A stretch of DNA of 27,289 bases from an uncultured Prevotella sp. (GTDB lineage Bacteria; Bacteroidota; Bacteroidia; Bacteroidales; Bacteroidaceae), in NCBI GenBank assembly GCA_900547005.1, contig URER01000035.1, positions 1-27,289 of the forward strand, written 5' to 3'. Both the position numbers and the translations under genes were made by a program. Below are positions 14,790-23,006 of this stretch, one piece after another (positions within the stretch are counted from its first letter, which is position 1; every line of letters starts with the position of its first letter). Under the pieces are notes generated by a model. The model saw nothing but the letters and a program-made list of their open reading frames with translations, was not told where the DNA came from and ran no database searches.

Positions 14790-16262
14790 ATGAATAAAGA
14801 AGAGTATCAGACAGAGCATACCACTCCCCTCTCTCTTGGAGAGGGGTTGGAAGTAAGGCTTTTTTCCTATAACACCACCACCCGCACAATCCTCGCAGAC
14901 CTTCACACTCCCGTAGGAGTATATATGCGCCTGCGTGACATATACCCTCAGAGTGCGCTGATGGAGAGTTCGGACTATCACGGCAAGGAAAACTCGCGCT
15001 CTTTTATATGCATCAATCCGATAGCAAGCATCGCTGTGAGCCACGGCATGATTACGGCGACATTCCCCGATGGCTCAACCCAAACGCAAAGGGTGGAGCA
15101 ACAAGAGAAAGGAATGGCCAAAAACGTTGTGGCTGAGGCGATAAACAACTTCATCAAGAGGTTTGAAATCACGGGCGAGAACACGGAGTATTGCGGACTA
15201 TACGGCTATACGACTTTCAACGCGGTGCGCTATTTTGAAGACATTCCCATAAAGGACGCGACGCAGGAAAAGGACGATGCGCCCGACATATTATATATAA
15301 TGTATAGCGACATCATCGTATTCGACCACTTTAACAATACACTCACGCTGCTGACTCTAAACGGAGAGAACGAGATTGAGAAGCTGCGGAAGTTGATTGA
15401 CCGCCAAGATGTGAGGGCATACGACTTCCATCCCGTTGGAGAGGCCACATCCACGCTGACCGATGAGGAACACAAGGCGAACATAAGGAAATGTATCAAC
15501 CACTGCTTGCGCGGTGATGTGTTCCAGATAGTAATATCGCGCCGTTTCATTCAAAAGTTTGAGGGCGACGACTTCAAACTGTATCGTGCCCTGCGTAGCA
15601 TCAACCCATCGCCTTATCTGTTCTATTTCGACTTCGGAGGATTCCGTATTTTCGGTTCAAGTCCTGAGACCCACTGCCGCATAGAGGGCGACCACGCATA
15701 CATAGACCCTATTGCCGGCACGACAAAGAGGACGGGCAATCAGGAGCAGGACAAGAAGAATGCCGAGTATCTGCGCAACGATCCGAAGGAAAACGCCGAA
15801 CACGTGATGCTCGTAGACCTTGCGCGCAATGACCTGTCGCGCAACTGTCATAATGTGAAAGTAGACTTCTACAAAGATATGCAGTTTTATAGCCACGTGG
15901 TGCATCTTGTCAGTCGCGTCAGTGGAACGCTTGATGAGAACGCCAACAAGGTAAAAGCGTTCATTGAGACATTTCCTGCCGGAACGCTTTCGGGCGCTCC
16001 GAAGGTGCGTGCCATGCAGCTAATATCGGAATACGAACCGCATAACAGAGGCGCATACGGTGGTTGCATCGGTTTCATCGGTCTGAACGGAAATCTGAAT
16101 CAGGCCATCACCATCCGTACATTCGTATCGAGGAACTATGAATTATGGTTTCAGGCGGGCGGCGGCATTGTTGCCAAGAGCAATGAGGAATATGAGTTGC
16201 AGGAAGTAAACAACAAGTTGGGTGCTCTGAGAAGGGCTATACAGATAGCAGAAAAGCTATAA
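14790..16262 (+). CDS. trpE: Anthranilate synthase component I
   Basis: 490 residues. Makes anthranilate from chorismate with ammonia supplied by TrpG. The chorismate-binding C-terminal half has IAGTTKRTGNQEQD, HVMLVDLARNDL, FPAGTLSGAPKVRAM and GGCIGFIGLNG. MESSD (58-62) corresponds to the LLES-type tryptophan feedback site. Homology appears to begin at about residue 24 (LFSYNTTTRTILADLHTPVG). The preceding TTPLSLGEGLE (11-21) is translated from an inverted copy of the trpB repeat. ATG 14790 is the only ATG in frame; TTG 14847 inside the repeat is an alternative. Followed 73 nt later by trpG. Confidence 0.95.
   Translation: MNKEEYQTEHTTPLSLGEGLEVRLFSYNTTTRTILADLHTPVGVYMRLRDIYPQSALMESSDYHGKENSRSFICINPIASIAVSHGMITATFPDGSTQTQRVEQQEKGMAKNVVAEAINNFIKRFEITGENTEYCGLYGYTTFNAVRYFEDIPIKDATQEKDDAPDILYIMYSDIIVFDHFNNTLTLLTLNGENEIEKLRKLIDRQDVRAYDFHPVGEATSTLTDEEHKANIRKCINHCLRGDVFQIVISRRFIQKFEGDDFKLYRALRSINPSPYLFYFDFGGFRIFGSSPETHCRIEGDHAYIDPIAGTTKRTGNQEQDKKNAEYLRNDPKENAEHVMLVDLARNDLSRNCHNVKVDFYKDMQFYSHVVHLVSRVSGTLDENANKVKAFIETFPAGTLSGAPKVRAMQLISEYEPHNRGAYGGCIGFIGLNGNLNQAITIRTFVSRNYELWFQAGGGIVAKSNEEYELQEVNNKLGALRRAIQIAEKL
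14818..14852 (-). repeat. REP-like palindrome, copy 2 (inverted), inside the 5' end of trpE
   Basis: CCCCTCTC (14826-14833) and GAGAGGGG (14839-14846) form the same 8-bp stem as copy 1, in opposite orientation. It is translated as TTPLSLGEGLE. The two copies could pair with each other across about 150 nt of mRNA at the trpB-trpE junction. Confidence 0.8.
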
Positions 16263-16335
16263 AACAAGGTTGGCAAGTCTGGGCAGAAAGTCAAAAAGCT
16301 TATCAAAATCATAAATTCATCAACTACAAAAAGAA

Positions 16336-16905
16336 ATGAAAATAGTAATAATAGATAATTACGACAGCTTCACGTACAATCTGTCGCACTTGATAAAGGA
16401 GTTCGGAGCAGATGTTACCGTGCTCAGAAACGACTGTTTCAAACTGGAAACTCTCGAACAATATGACAAGATTGTGCTATCGCCGGGGCCGGGAATTCCT
16501 TCAGAAGCAGGACTGTTACTCGATGTTATACGCACATACGCAGGCCGGAAACCGATGTTTGGGGTATGTCTCGGACACCAAGCCATCGGCGAAGTGTTTG
16601 GAGCAAAGTTGACAAACCTCTCTGATGTGTATCATGGCGTGGCGACAGAAGGCACTCAATTTGGCAATGACCCGGTGTTCAACGGTCTGCCCCAACGCAT
16701 AACAATGGGGCGTTATCATTCTTGGGTGGTGTCAAAGGAGAACTTCCCCGACTGTCTTGAGATTACAGCCGAAAGCGACGAAGGCCAAATCATGGGGCTT
16801 CGCCATCGCGAATACGATATTCACAGCATACAATTCCACCCCGAAAGCATACTCACACCGAACGGAAAGACCATGATTGCCAACTGGTTGAATATGGGGA
16901 TATAA
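16336..16905 (+). CDS. trpG: Anthranilate synthase component II (glutamine amidotransferase)
   Basis: 189 residues, class I glutamine amidotransferase that releases ammonia for TrpE. The catalytic triad is visible: Cys78 in GVCLGHQ, His168 and Glu170 in QFHPES. PGPGIPSEAG (50-59) is the oxyanion-region motif. The same family includes PabA; its position next to trpE supports TrpG. Last gene of the operon; the hairpin at 16912-16949 follows 7 nt after the stop. Confidence 0.96.
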   Translation: MKIVIIDNYDSFTYNLSHLIKEFGADVTVLRNDCFKLETLEQYDKIVLSPGPGIPSEAGLLLDVIRTYAGRKPMFGVCLGHQAIGEVFGAKLTNLSDVYHGVATEGTQFGNDPVFNGLPQRITMGRYHSWVVSKENFPDCLEITAESDEGQIMGLRHREYDIHSIQFHPESILTPNGKTMIANWLNMGI

Positions 16906-16911
16906 AACAAT

Positions 16912-16949
16912 TAACCGCAGTATCTCACATCATGGAAATACTGCGGTTA
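16912..16949. terminator. Hairpin between convergent trpG and GH57 genes
   Basis: TAACCGCAGTAT (16912-16923) pairs perfectly with ATACTGCGGTTA (16938-16949), 12 bp. No good T run on the plus strand; a T-rich stretch follows on the minus strand. A probable shared terminator for the trp and glycogen operons. Confidence 0.65.
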
Positions 16950-17027
16950 GTATAAAATAATAATATCACACGCAACTTCTTTATCCAATAAAATCTATTG
17001 TTGCGCGGATTAAAGTACATAATAAGT

Positions 17028-18437
17028 CTATTCGCTCTTCGAAACCTTCTTTGTTGCAGTCTTCTTTGCGGCCGGTTTCTTTGCAGCAGCCTTAGCAGGC
17101 TTTGCTTTCTCGGCAGTAGAACGCAACTTATCGCTCTCGGCTTCAATCTTTGAAATCTTCGTCTGCAAGCGCACAATCTCCTTTTCCTTCATCTCGATTT
17201 CCTCACCTTGATTACGGATAGTCGTCAACAAAGAGTTCAATTCTTCATTGTCTATATCATCTGGATAAAGAGTATTCACGCGATTGATAAAGTCTCCAAG
17301 AATATTCATATAGTTGGTGAAAGCATCAAACGGACTGATATATATTCCACGGTCGAGACCTACGTTGCTCGGTTTTGTTGTCATGAAGCGGAAATTGTTA
17401 CTTGCCTGCAAGTAATCCCAGTCCATATTGATACGCGGGTCATCGGCAATGCGCACACGGTCGGCAACGCTATACAGTTTATTGAAAGCCTCGCGCTGCA
17501 TCGGATTACCAAGCCAGCAGCTCACATCGCGCTCTTCGTCAACCCAACTTAATGTGTCGGGCACATCAATAGCACCTACACTCTTCATCTTCTGACATAT
17601 CTCGGTAGGCGTAGAGAATGTGATACCACGCTCTTTAGCGCACTTTGGAATAGCATTGAGGAAGTCAAGAATGTTGCTCGACAATGGCTGTGCGATACCA
17701 AGAGCTGAGAGTTCCATGAAGATATTTATCACCTGCTCCGGCTCCGGCAGTGCAGCGATGCGGTCAACGTATGAATCTGCGAACAACGGATAGCCTTCCC
17801 AATCGCAGTTATTGAAGCGCAGACTGATATCATCGCTCAGATTTACATCGCGCAACAGCAGTTTAAGATTCGGTGCGAGGGCACTGTGATACAGATAATG
17901 TGGCGATTTCCAACCGAGAACGTGCTTTGCCCCTTCTGTCAACATACCCTTGAAACCTAAGTTGGCAGCCTGCAAACCGATATCATCACTATATATGAGC
18001 GATGAGTTACGCAACACTGTTGGCTCCTTTCCGAAATATTCCTTTATCTTAGCGGCCTGCTTTTTCACATCAGCAGCGAAACTTTCCTCATTCACGAGTG
18101 AAGAAAGTCCGTGAGAATAAGGCTCTGCAAGGAACTCCACGCAACCGGTCTCATTGAGCTTCTGCAACTTCTCAAGGACCTGCGGAGCGTGCATTTCGAG
18201 CTGTTCCATTCCCACTCCGGAAAGCGAGAATGCCACTTTGAAGTACTTGCCGTTCTCATTTATCATGTTGTGCAACGTCTCAAGAGCCGGCATATATGAA
18301 CGTTCTGCGATGTCGCTGATGCTACGCTCGTTCTCGTAGTCATCGTAATAGTAATGGTCTGTACCGATGTCGAAGAAACGATAACGCTTCAGATGTATTA
18401 TCTGGTGTATCTCAAAATATAAACAAATTGTCTTCAT
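17028..18437 (-). CDS. GH57 alpha-amylase-like protein, probably without the usual catalytic residues
   Basis: 469 residues from ATG 18437, where the GH57 fold starts (MKTICLYFEIHQ); a longer frame from 18491 adds 18 non-conserved residues. EFLAEPYSHGL (101-111) and the general layout fit Bacteroidota GH57 alpha-amylase-like proteins. At the nucleophile site, where active relatives have a Glu (form RNxELIY), this protein has RNSSLIY with Ser146. At the proton-donor site (FMDYETFG type) it has FMELSALG with Glu242. The name is therefore structural rather than functional. Residues 400-445 look like a coiled coil and 445-469 form a Lys/Ala tail resembling histone H1. Last gene of the debranching enzyme and GT4 cluster. 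Confidence 0.85.
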   Translation of the reverse strand: MKTICLYFEIHQIIHLKRYRFFDIGTDHYYYDDYENERSISDIAERSYMPALETLHNMINENGKYFKVAFSLSGVGMEQLEMHAPQVLEKLQKLNETGCVEFLAEPYSHGLSSLVNEESFAADVKKQAAKIKEYFGKEPTVLRNSSLIYSDDIGLQAANLGFKGMLTEGAKHVLGWKSPHYLYHSALAPNLKLLLRDVNLSDDISLRFNNCDWEGYPLFADSYVDRIAALPEPEQVINIFMELSALGIAQPLSSNILDFLNAIPKCAKERGITFSTPTEICQKMKSVGAIDVPDTLSWVDEERDVSCWLGNPMQREAFNKLYSVADRVRIADDPRINMDWDYLQASNNFRFMTTKPSNVGLDRGIYISPFDAFTNYMNILGDFINRVNTLYPDDIDNEELNSLLTTIRNQGEEIEMKEKEIVRLQTKISKIEAESDKLRSTAEKAKPAKAAAKKPAAKKTATKKVSKSE

Positions 18438-18575
18438 ATCTTTAACCCCTCTCTTGTTTTCCGTTTCCGGAATAAGACCATTCAGGGGCAACGGGTCTTA
18501 AAATGTTTGTCTTTCTGTTTATTTGTTATGCTATTATCATGCACCAACCTCTTAATTAAAGGCTTCCTGCTGATG

Positions 18576-19841
18576 TTACCAGCCGAGTGTGCGCATATAG
18601 AGTTCGCGAATCCATGTTCCAACCTTCTCCCATGTGATTTGATCGACCTCGCGTTTGCCTTCTTCCTGCAAATAATGGAAGAGACTGTCGTTATGGCATA
18701 TAGAGTAGATTGCATCTGCAAGAGCATGAATATCCCAATAATCCACCTTTATACAATTGGTAAGAATCTCGGCACAACCGCTCTGCTTGGAGATAATAGA
18801 AGGTGTTCCGCACTGCATGGCTTCAAGCGGAGAGATTCCGAACGGCTCACTCGCAGAAGGCATGACATAAACATCTGAGTCTTTCAAGCATTCATACACT
18901 TGCTTTCCACGCATGAATCCCGGGAAATGGAATCTGTCCGCGATGCCTCGCTCGGCCGCAAGATAAATCATCTGGTCCATCATATCGCCCGAACCAGCCA
19001 TACAGAAGCGCACATTACGAGTGCGGTGAAGCACCATATTGGCAGCCTCAACAAAATATTCCGGACCTTTCTGCATCGTAAGACGACCGAGGAATGTTAC
19101 CACTTTCTCCTTTCCAGTATGGTCGGGACGTGGAATATCCTGCAATTCCTGACGCAAAGGATACACCGCATTGTGTACGGTGAAACACTTCCTCGGGTCT
19201 TGGTGATAATGGTTTATCACAGTCTGGCGTGTCAATTCCGACACACACATAATGCAATCAGCATTATCCATACCGTTTTTCTCGATGCCATAAACTGTCG
19301 GATTGACATTTCCACGCGAGCGGTCAAAGTCTGTGGCGTGAACGTGAATGCACAATGGCTTTCCACTCACCTTCTTAGCGTGTATTCCAGCCGGATAAGT
19401 GAGCCAGTCATGAGCATGAATTATATCAAATTCCTGCTGTCGTGCCACGACACCTGCTATTATAGAATAGTTATTTATCTCCTCGTGCAGATTCTGCGGA
19501 TAGCCTCCCGCAAAATCCAAACAGCCGAGGTCATTCACATTCATATAGTTAAAATCGGCATATATATGTTCCCGGAGCGAGAAATAAAGATTGGGATTCA
19601 TGATGTTTCCCACGCGTCTGTTCACGTAGTCATAATCAACATCACGCCATGCGATAGGCACAGCATTCATTGCTAATATATGCGCTGCGTTCTGACTCTC
19701 ATCACCCCACGGCTTCGGCAGGCACAGAGTAATTTCGATATCGCCCTGAGCGTGCAAGCCTTCTGATATACCATAATTTGCGGTAGCGAGTCCACCATAT
19801 ACATGAGGCGGATACTCCCATCCAAACATTAATACTTTCAT
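18576..19841 (-). CDS. GT4 glycosyltransferase, likely glycogen synthase
   Basis: 421 residues, GT-B fold, retaining. N-terminal domain begins MKVLMFGWEYPPHVYGGLAT with the glycine-rich donor/acceptor loop; HAHDWL (142-147) is typical of glycogen synthase-like GT4 enzymes. In the C-terminal domain GRLTMQKG (252-259) holds the Arg and Lys that bind donor phosphate, and SEPFGISPLEAMQCGTP has the E-x7-E pair (Glu332, Glu340). Its place between a debranching enzyme and a GH57 protein supports a role in making storage alpha-glucan rather than surface polysaccharide. The donor (ADP- or UDP-glucose) cannot be told. It starts 38 nt after the debranching enzyme stop, so the two are co-transcribed. Confidence 0.87.
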   Translation of the reverse strand: MKVLMFGWEYPPHVYGGLATANYGISEGLHAQGDIEITLCLPKPWGDESQNAAHILAMNAVPIAWRDVDYDYVNRRVGNIMNPNLYFSLREHIYADFNYMNVNDLGCLDFAGGYPQNLHEEINNYSIIAGVVARQQEFDIIHAHDWLTYPAGIHAKKVSGKPLCIHVHATDFDRSRGNVNPTVYGIEKNGMDNADCIMCVSELTRQTVINHYHQDPRKCFTVHNAVYPLRQELQDIPRPDHTGKEKVVTFLGRLTMQKGPEYFVEAANMVLHRTRNVRFCMAGSGDMMDQMIYLAAERGIADRFHFPGFMRGKQVYECLKDSDVYVMPSASEPFGISPLEAMQCGTPSIISKQSGCAEILTNCIKVDYWDIHALADAIYSICHNDSLFHYLQEEGKREVDQITWEKVGTWIRELYMRTLGW

Positions 19842-19879
19842 TATGCTTATGGTTTGTTATTTAGGCTTTTCACCTATGG

Positions 19880-21820
19880 TTAGAACTGATATTGATATTT
19901 CTCGAGCAACTCCAGTGTGCGGAGAATCTCACCCACATTCATTGCGAAAGAGGTGGCACCACGCCCGCTGAATGGCGGATTAGCGTCGAAGAACTCGCTG
20001 ATTGTACCCAAACAATGATAACTCATCTCGTCTTCATAACCCACCATCTGGCGCTCTATGAAGCTCAGCCGGGTACGCTTGTAGAGTTTCAGACAGGCTT
20101 CCATATAGAATCCGCCAAGCCACGGCCATGCTGTTCCTTGATGATAAGCGTAATCACGTTGCACCTGCGGCCCCACATATATAGGATTATAGCCTCCACT
20201 CTTCGGAGATAGTGAACGCAATCCCTTCGGTGTGAGCAACTCACGGGTACAAACATCGAGCACGCTCTTCTTCTGTTGCTGCGACAACGGAGAATAATCG
20301 AGCGCGACAGCGAATATCATATTAGGCCGAACGCTCCAGTCCATCATGTTACCATCCACATAATCAAAGAGATAGCCATACTCATTCAAGAATACATCTA
20401 CGAACGATGTCTTCGCCAACTCGGCGCGTTCTTCAAGCATACGGACGCGTTTCTCGTCCTGCGCCATCGATGCGGCAAAGCGCAATGCGTTATACCAAAG
20501 GGCATTAAACTCTACTATATAACCTGTTCGAGGCACTACCGGCTTACCGTTTGCCGTACTGTTCATCCACGTTACGGCCTTGTCGCGGCCTTCAGTATGC
20601 AGCAGCCCGTTCTCTTCGAGTGTCAGATTAGGATGTTTCTGAGCGATTATATAGTCCACAATATCCTGCAACAGCTTGCCATACATCTTCTGGCACTGCT
20701 CTTTTCCGGCCTCCTTACCATACTGCTGTATGGCCCATATAGCCCAAAGTGGCACATCCGGCTGCTCCATCTCGGTAATCTTACCTGTAAGCGGCTTGCC
20801 TTCCATAAAATTGCGCAGGTCTCTCTCCGCCGTCTTCATGACCAATTCAAAATAATCCTGCTCCTCAATAGAGAGCGTGAGACCCGGCAATGAGATAAAT
20901 GTATCGCGCGCACGACACTTAAACCACGGATAACCGGCTATGATATAGCGTTCGTCCTTCTTTGTGCGATAATGGAATTGGTGAGCAGCATTCACAAGAC
21001 AATGGAAGAAATTGTCGCGCGGAGCACGCAAATCCACTTCCTTATCAAACAGTTTCTTCAATCCTCCGGTTTTCGTCTCGGATGTAGATGCGGCGAAGAT
21101 AATACTCTCACCTTTCTTAATATTCATCTCGAAATATCCCGGAACATACAAGTCTTCATTTGAGGCATATCCCCTCTCCTGCTCTTTCGGATACTCCACG
21201 CCACGATACCAGTCTGGCTGGAACACAAACTCGTTCTTCTTTGAGAACTGCATATAGAGGTCTGGGTAACCGGCATACATACAAGTCTTGATACCATTAT
21301 CCACCTGATGATACTCGCGAGAAGCCGTAGAGTTCTCATGCGTAAACTGTCTTACGCTGCGGAAAGCGAGGAACGGACGGAAACGCAATGTTGTTTCCGA
21401 ATGCGCGTCCACCAAAGTGTAGCGAATCAAAAGTCTGTCAGCGTATGCCTGAAACAGGAACTCCTTCTTCAGCAATACGCCTCCAACCCGATAAATCGTT
21501 GTAGGAACTGTGTCACAATCAAACTCCCGGATGTACTTGTGACCTTTCGGACTGTAATTGTTGCCCTGATACTTATGGAGTCCTAAATTGAACTCAGCGC
21601 CATGCTGAATCACCGTAACATCAAGCGATGACAAAAGCACGTGGTTTTCATCGTCCAATTCGGGAATAGGAACGACAAACAACCCGTGATATTTGCGGAT
21701 GTTGCAGTCTACAATTGTAGAACACGAATAAGCCCCCGAACGATTTGTGCGAAGCAACTCCTTCGGTAATGACTCTTCTAAGTTAGTCATCAGAGCCTTT
21801 TCGAATCTTAGATAACTCAT
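19880..21820 (-). CDS. Glycogen debranching enzyme (amylo-alpha-1,6-glucosidase type, GH133-like)
   Basis: 646 residues. N-terminal GDE_N beta domain (about 15-250: TNRSGAYSCSTIVDCNIRKYHGL, then KGHKYIREF) and C-terminal (alpha/alpha)6 domain (about 275-640) with AGYPWFKCRARDTFISLPG (295-313), NGLLHTEGRDKAVTWMNS and RTGYIVEFNALWYNAL (431-446). This matches bacterial and archaeal two-domain debranching enzymes acting on alpha-1,6 branches of glycogen or maltodextrin. Cytoplasmic, no signal peptide. First gene of the minus-strand cluster, with a good promoter 80 nt upstream. Confidence 0.93.
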   Translation of the reverse strand: MSYLRFEKALMTNLEESLPKELLRTNRSGAYSCSTIVDCNIRKYHGLFVVPIPELDDENHVLLSSLDVTVIQHGAEFNLGLHKYQGNNYSPKGHKYIREFDCDTVPTTIYRVGGVLLKKEFLFQAYADRLLIRYTLVDAHSETTLRFRPFLAFRSVRQFTHENSTASREYHQVDNGIKTCMYAGYPDLYMQFSKKNEFVFQPDWYRGVEYPKEQERGYASNEDLYVPGYFEMNIKKGESIIFAASTSETKTGGLKKLFDKEVDLRAPRDNFFHCLVNAAHQFHYRTKKDERYIIAGYPWFKCRARDTFISLPGLTLSIEEQDYFELVMKTAERDLRNFMEGKPLTGKITEMEQPDVPLWAIWAIQQYGKEAGKEQCQKMYGKLLQDIVDYIIAQKHPNLTLEENGLLHTEGRDKAVTWMNSTANGKPVVPRTGYIVEFNALWYNALRFAASMAQDEKRVRMLEERAELAKTSFVDVFLNEYGYLFDYVDGNMMDWSVRPNMIFAVALDYSPLSQQQKKSVLDVCTRELLTPKGLRSLSPKSGGYNPIYVGPQVQRDYAYHQGTAWPWLGGFYMEACLKLYKRTRLSFIERQMVGYEDEMSYHCLGTISEFFDANPPFSGRGATSFAMNVGEILRTLELLEKYQYQF

Positions 21821-21897
21821 ATTCTTTTAAGGTTTACTATTCTTTATCATTTAGGTAAAATTCATGCGTCAAAATCGGTGTCTTTTCATCGGCAGTT

Positions 21898-21928
21898 CAA
21901 AGTTACGATTTTTTATTTTTCTGCCAAA
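21898..21928 (-). promoter_or_regulatory. Promoter of the glycogen cluster
   Basis: On the minus strand TTTG (21928-21925), exactly 19 bp, TAACTTTG (21905-21898). Start predicted near 21892, leader of about 70 nt before ATG 21820. Confidence 0.75.
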
Positions 21929-21996
21929 ATATTTGGGTCTGAATTTTATTTTTTACATATCTTTATATGTTATATCAAACAATTTCCCACAAAGAA

Positions 21997-22028
21997 TTTG
22001 ATTATTACATAGTTTTTACTTACTTTTG
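21997..22028 (+). promoter_or_regulatory. Promoter of the Crp/Fnr regulator
   Basis: TTTG (21997-22000), 20 bp, TACTTTTG (22021-22028). The start near 22035 leaves about 30 nt to ATG 22065. Divergent from the glycogen promoter, about 70 bp apart. Confidence 0.7.
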
Positions 22029-22064
22029 TAAAGAATTTTACAACGCAATAAAAGGCACGCAAAT

Positions 22065-22766
22065 ATGGGTTCCGAACAAAATATAAGCAATTCAAAAATC
22101 ATTCGCCAGATTGTTTCAAGCTGGGGAAAGACAACAGAAGAACAATGCAATTTGGTGAAAAACAACTTGCAAGTGCGCGTGTTCCAAAAGAACGAAATCA
22201 TATATCGTGAACATGAAATACCCGAGGAACTGATGTTTCTTGTATCCGGCAAGGTGAAAGTTTATAAAGAAGGTGTGGGCGGACGTTCGCAAATTATGAG
22301 GGTGTTCAAGCCTGGAGAGTTTTTCGGATACCGCGCTTATCTTGCCCGACAAGAATATCGCACTGCCGCAATGGCATTCGAGGAATGTGTCATTGCTTTT
22401 CTTCCAATGAATATTTTCCTTGATCTAATCAAGAATAACAACGACATTGCACTGTTCTTTATAAGTTGCCTTGCCAAAGAGTTAGGACACGCAGACAACA
22501 GAACTATAAATCTCACTCAAAAACACGTATACGGAAGACTTGCCGAAGCATTGCTTTTCTTGATTGAGATGTATGGAACCGACGAGAACGACAAGATAGA
22601 TATAAGCATAAGCCGCGCCGATATTGCAGAAATGTCCAACATGACGACAAGCAATGCGATACGCACACTCTCTGCTTTTGCCGACAAAAACATCATTGCA
22701 ACCAAAGGCAAAGCAATACAAATCATAGACCCCGATGCTCTGAGAAAGATTGCAGAGCACGGATAA
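22065..22766 (+). CDS. Crp/Fnr family transcriptional regulator
   Basis: 233 residues. Cyclic-nucleotide-binding-type beta roll at about 25-140 (FQKNEIIYREHEIPEELMFLVSGKVKVYK, then GEFFGY), a dimerisation helix, and a C-terminal Crp-type helix-turn-helix at about 155-215 (YGRLAEALLFLIEMYG, ISRADIAEMSNMTTSNAIRTLSAF). No Cys cluster for an iron-sulfur centre, so it is not FNR-like. The phosphate-binding Arg of CRP is not evident at GEFFGYRAYL, so the ligand is unknown. Divergent from the glycogen operon, which suggests but does not prove that it regulates it. Confidence 0.88.
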   Translation: MGSEQNISNSKIIRQIVSSWGKTTEEQCNLVKNNLQVRVFQKNEIIYREHEIPEELMFLVSGKVKVYKEGVGGRSQIMRVFKPGEFFGYRAYLARQEYRTAAMAFEECVIAFLPMNIFLDLIKNNNDIALFFISCLAKELGHADNRTINLTQKHVYGRLAEALLFLIEMYGTDENDKIDISISRADIAEMSNMTTSNAIRTLSAFADKNIIATKGKAIQIIDPDALRKIAEHG

Positions 22767-22870
22767 ATCATAATTTTCCTACACAATTATATACTTAAAC
22801 AATATGCAATTACTCATATTTCCAAATATATAATTAACGTGAGTTCGATGAGTTCCCAATTAAACAGTGC

Positions 22871-23000
22871 AGTACTAAGCCAGAAATACTCCAGTACTAT
22901 ACCAAAATTACTCCAGTAATCAAGCCCGAATTACTCGAGTACTACACACGAATTACTCGAGTACTACACACTGATTACTCGAGTACTGCACGCGGATTAG
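22871..23000. repeat. 22-bp tandem repeat array C (CTCGAG core)
   Basis: Units begin at 22883, 22905, 22928, 22950, 22973 and 22995 (period 22-23 bp). The best units read GAATTACTCGAGTACT followed by ACACAC. The palindromic centre TACTCGAGTA is identical to that of array A, 22 kb away, but the tail is different. Earlier units have CTCCAG instead of CTCGAG. It fills the space between the convergent Crp/Fnr and lipid kinase genes, ending 7 bp before the kinase stop codon. No separate terminator is visible there. Confidence 0.85.
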
Positions 23001-23006
23001 AAGCTG

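Noticed and set aside
18449..18458. AACCCCTCTC before the GH57 gene, like half of the trpB/trpE repeat
   Set aside because: Only one arm of about 10 bases and no palindrome; it more likely provides the G-rich ribosome site on the minus strand.
18540..18553. GCACCAACCTCTT identical to the terminator arm of the candidate small RNA
   Set aside because: Only 13 bases match, the partner arm is absent, and the site lies between two genes of another operon; chance or weak base-pairing potential cannot be separated by eye.
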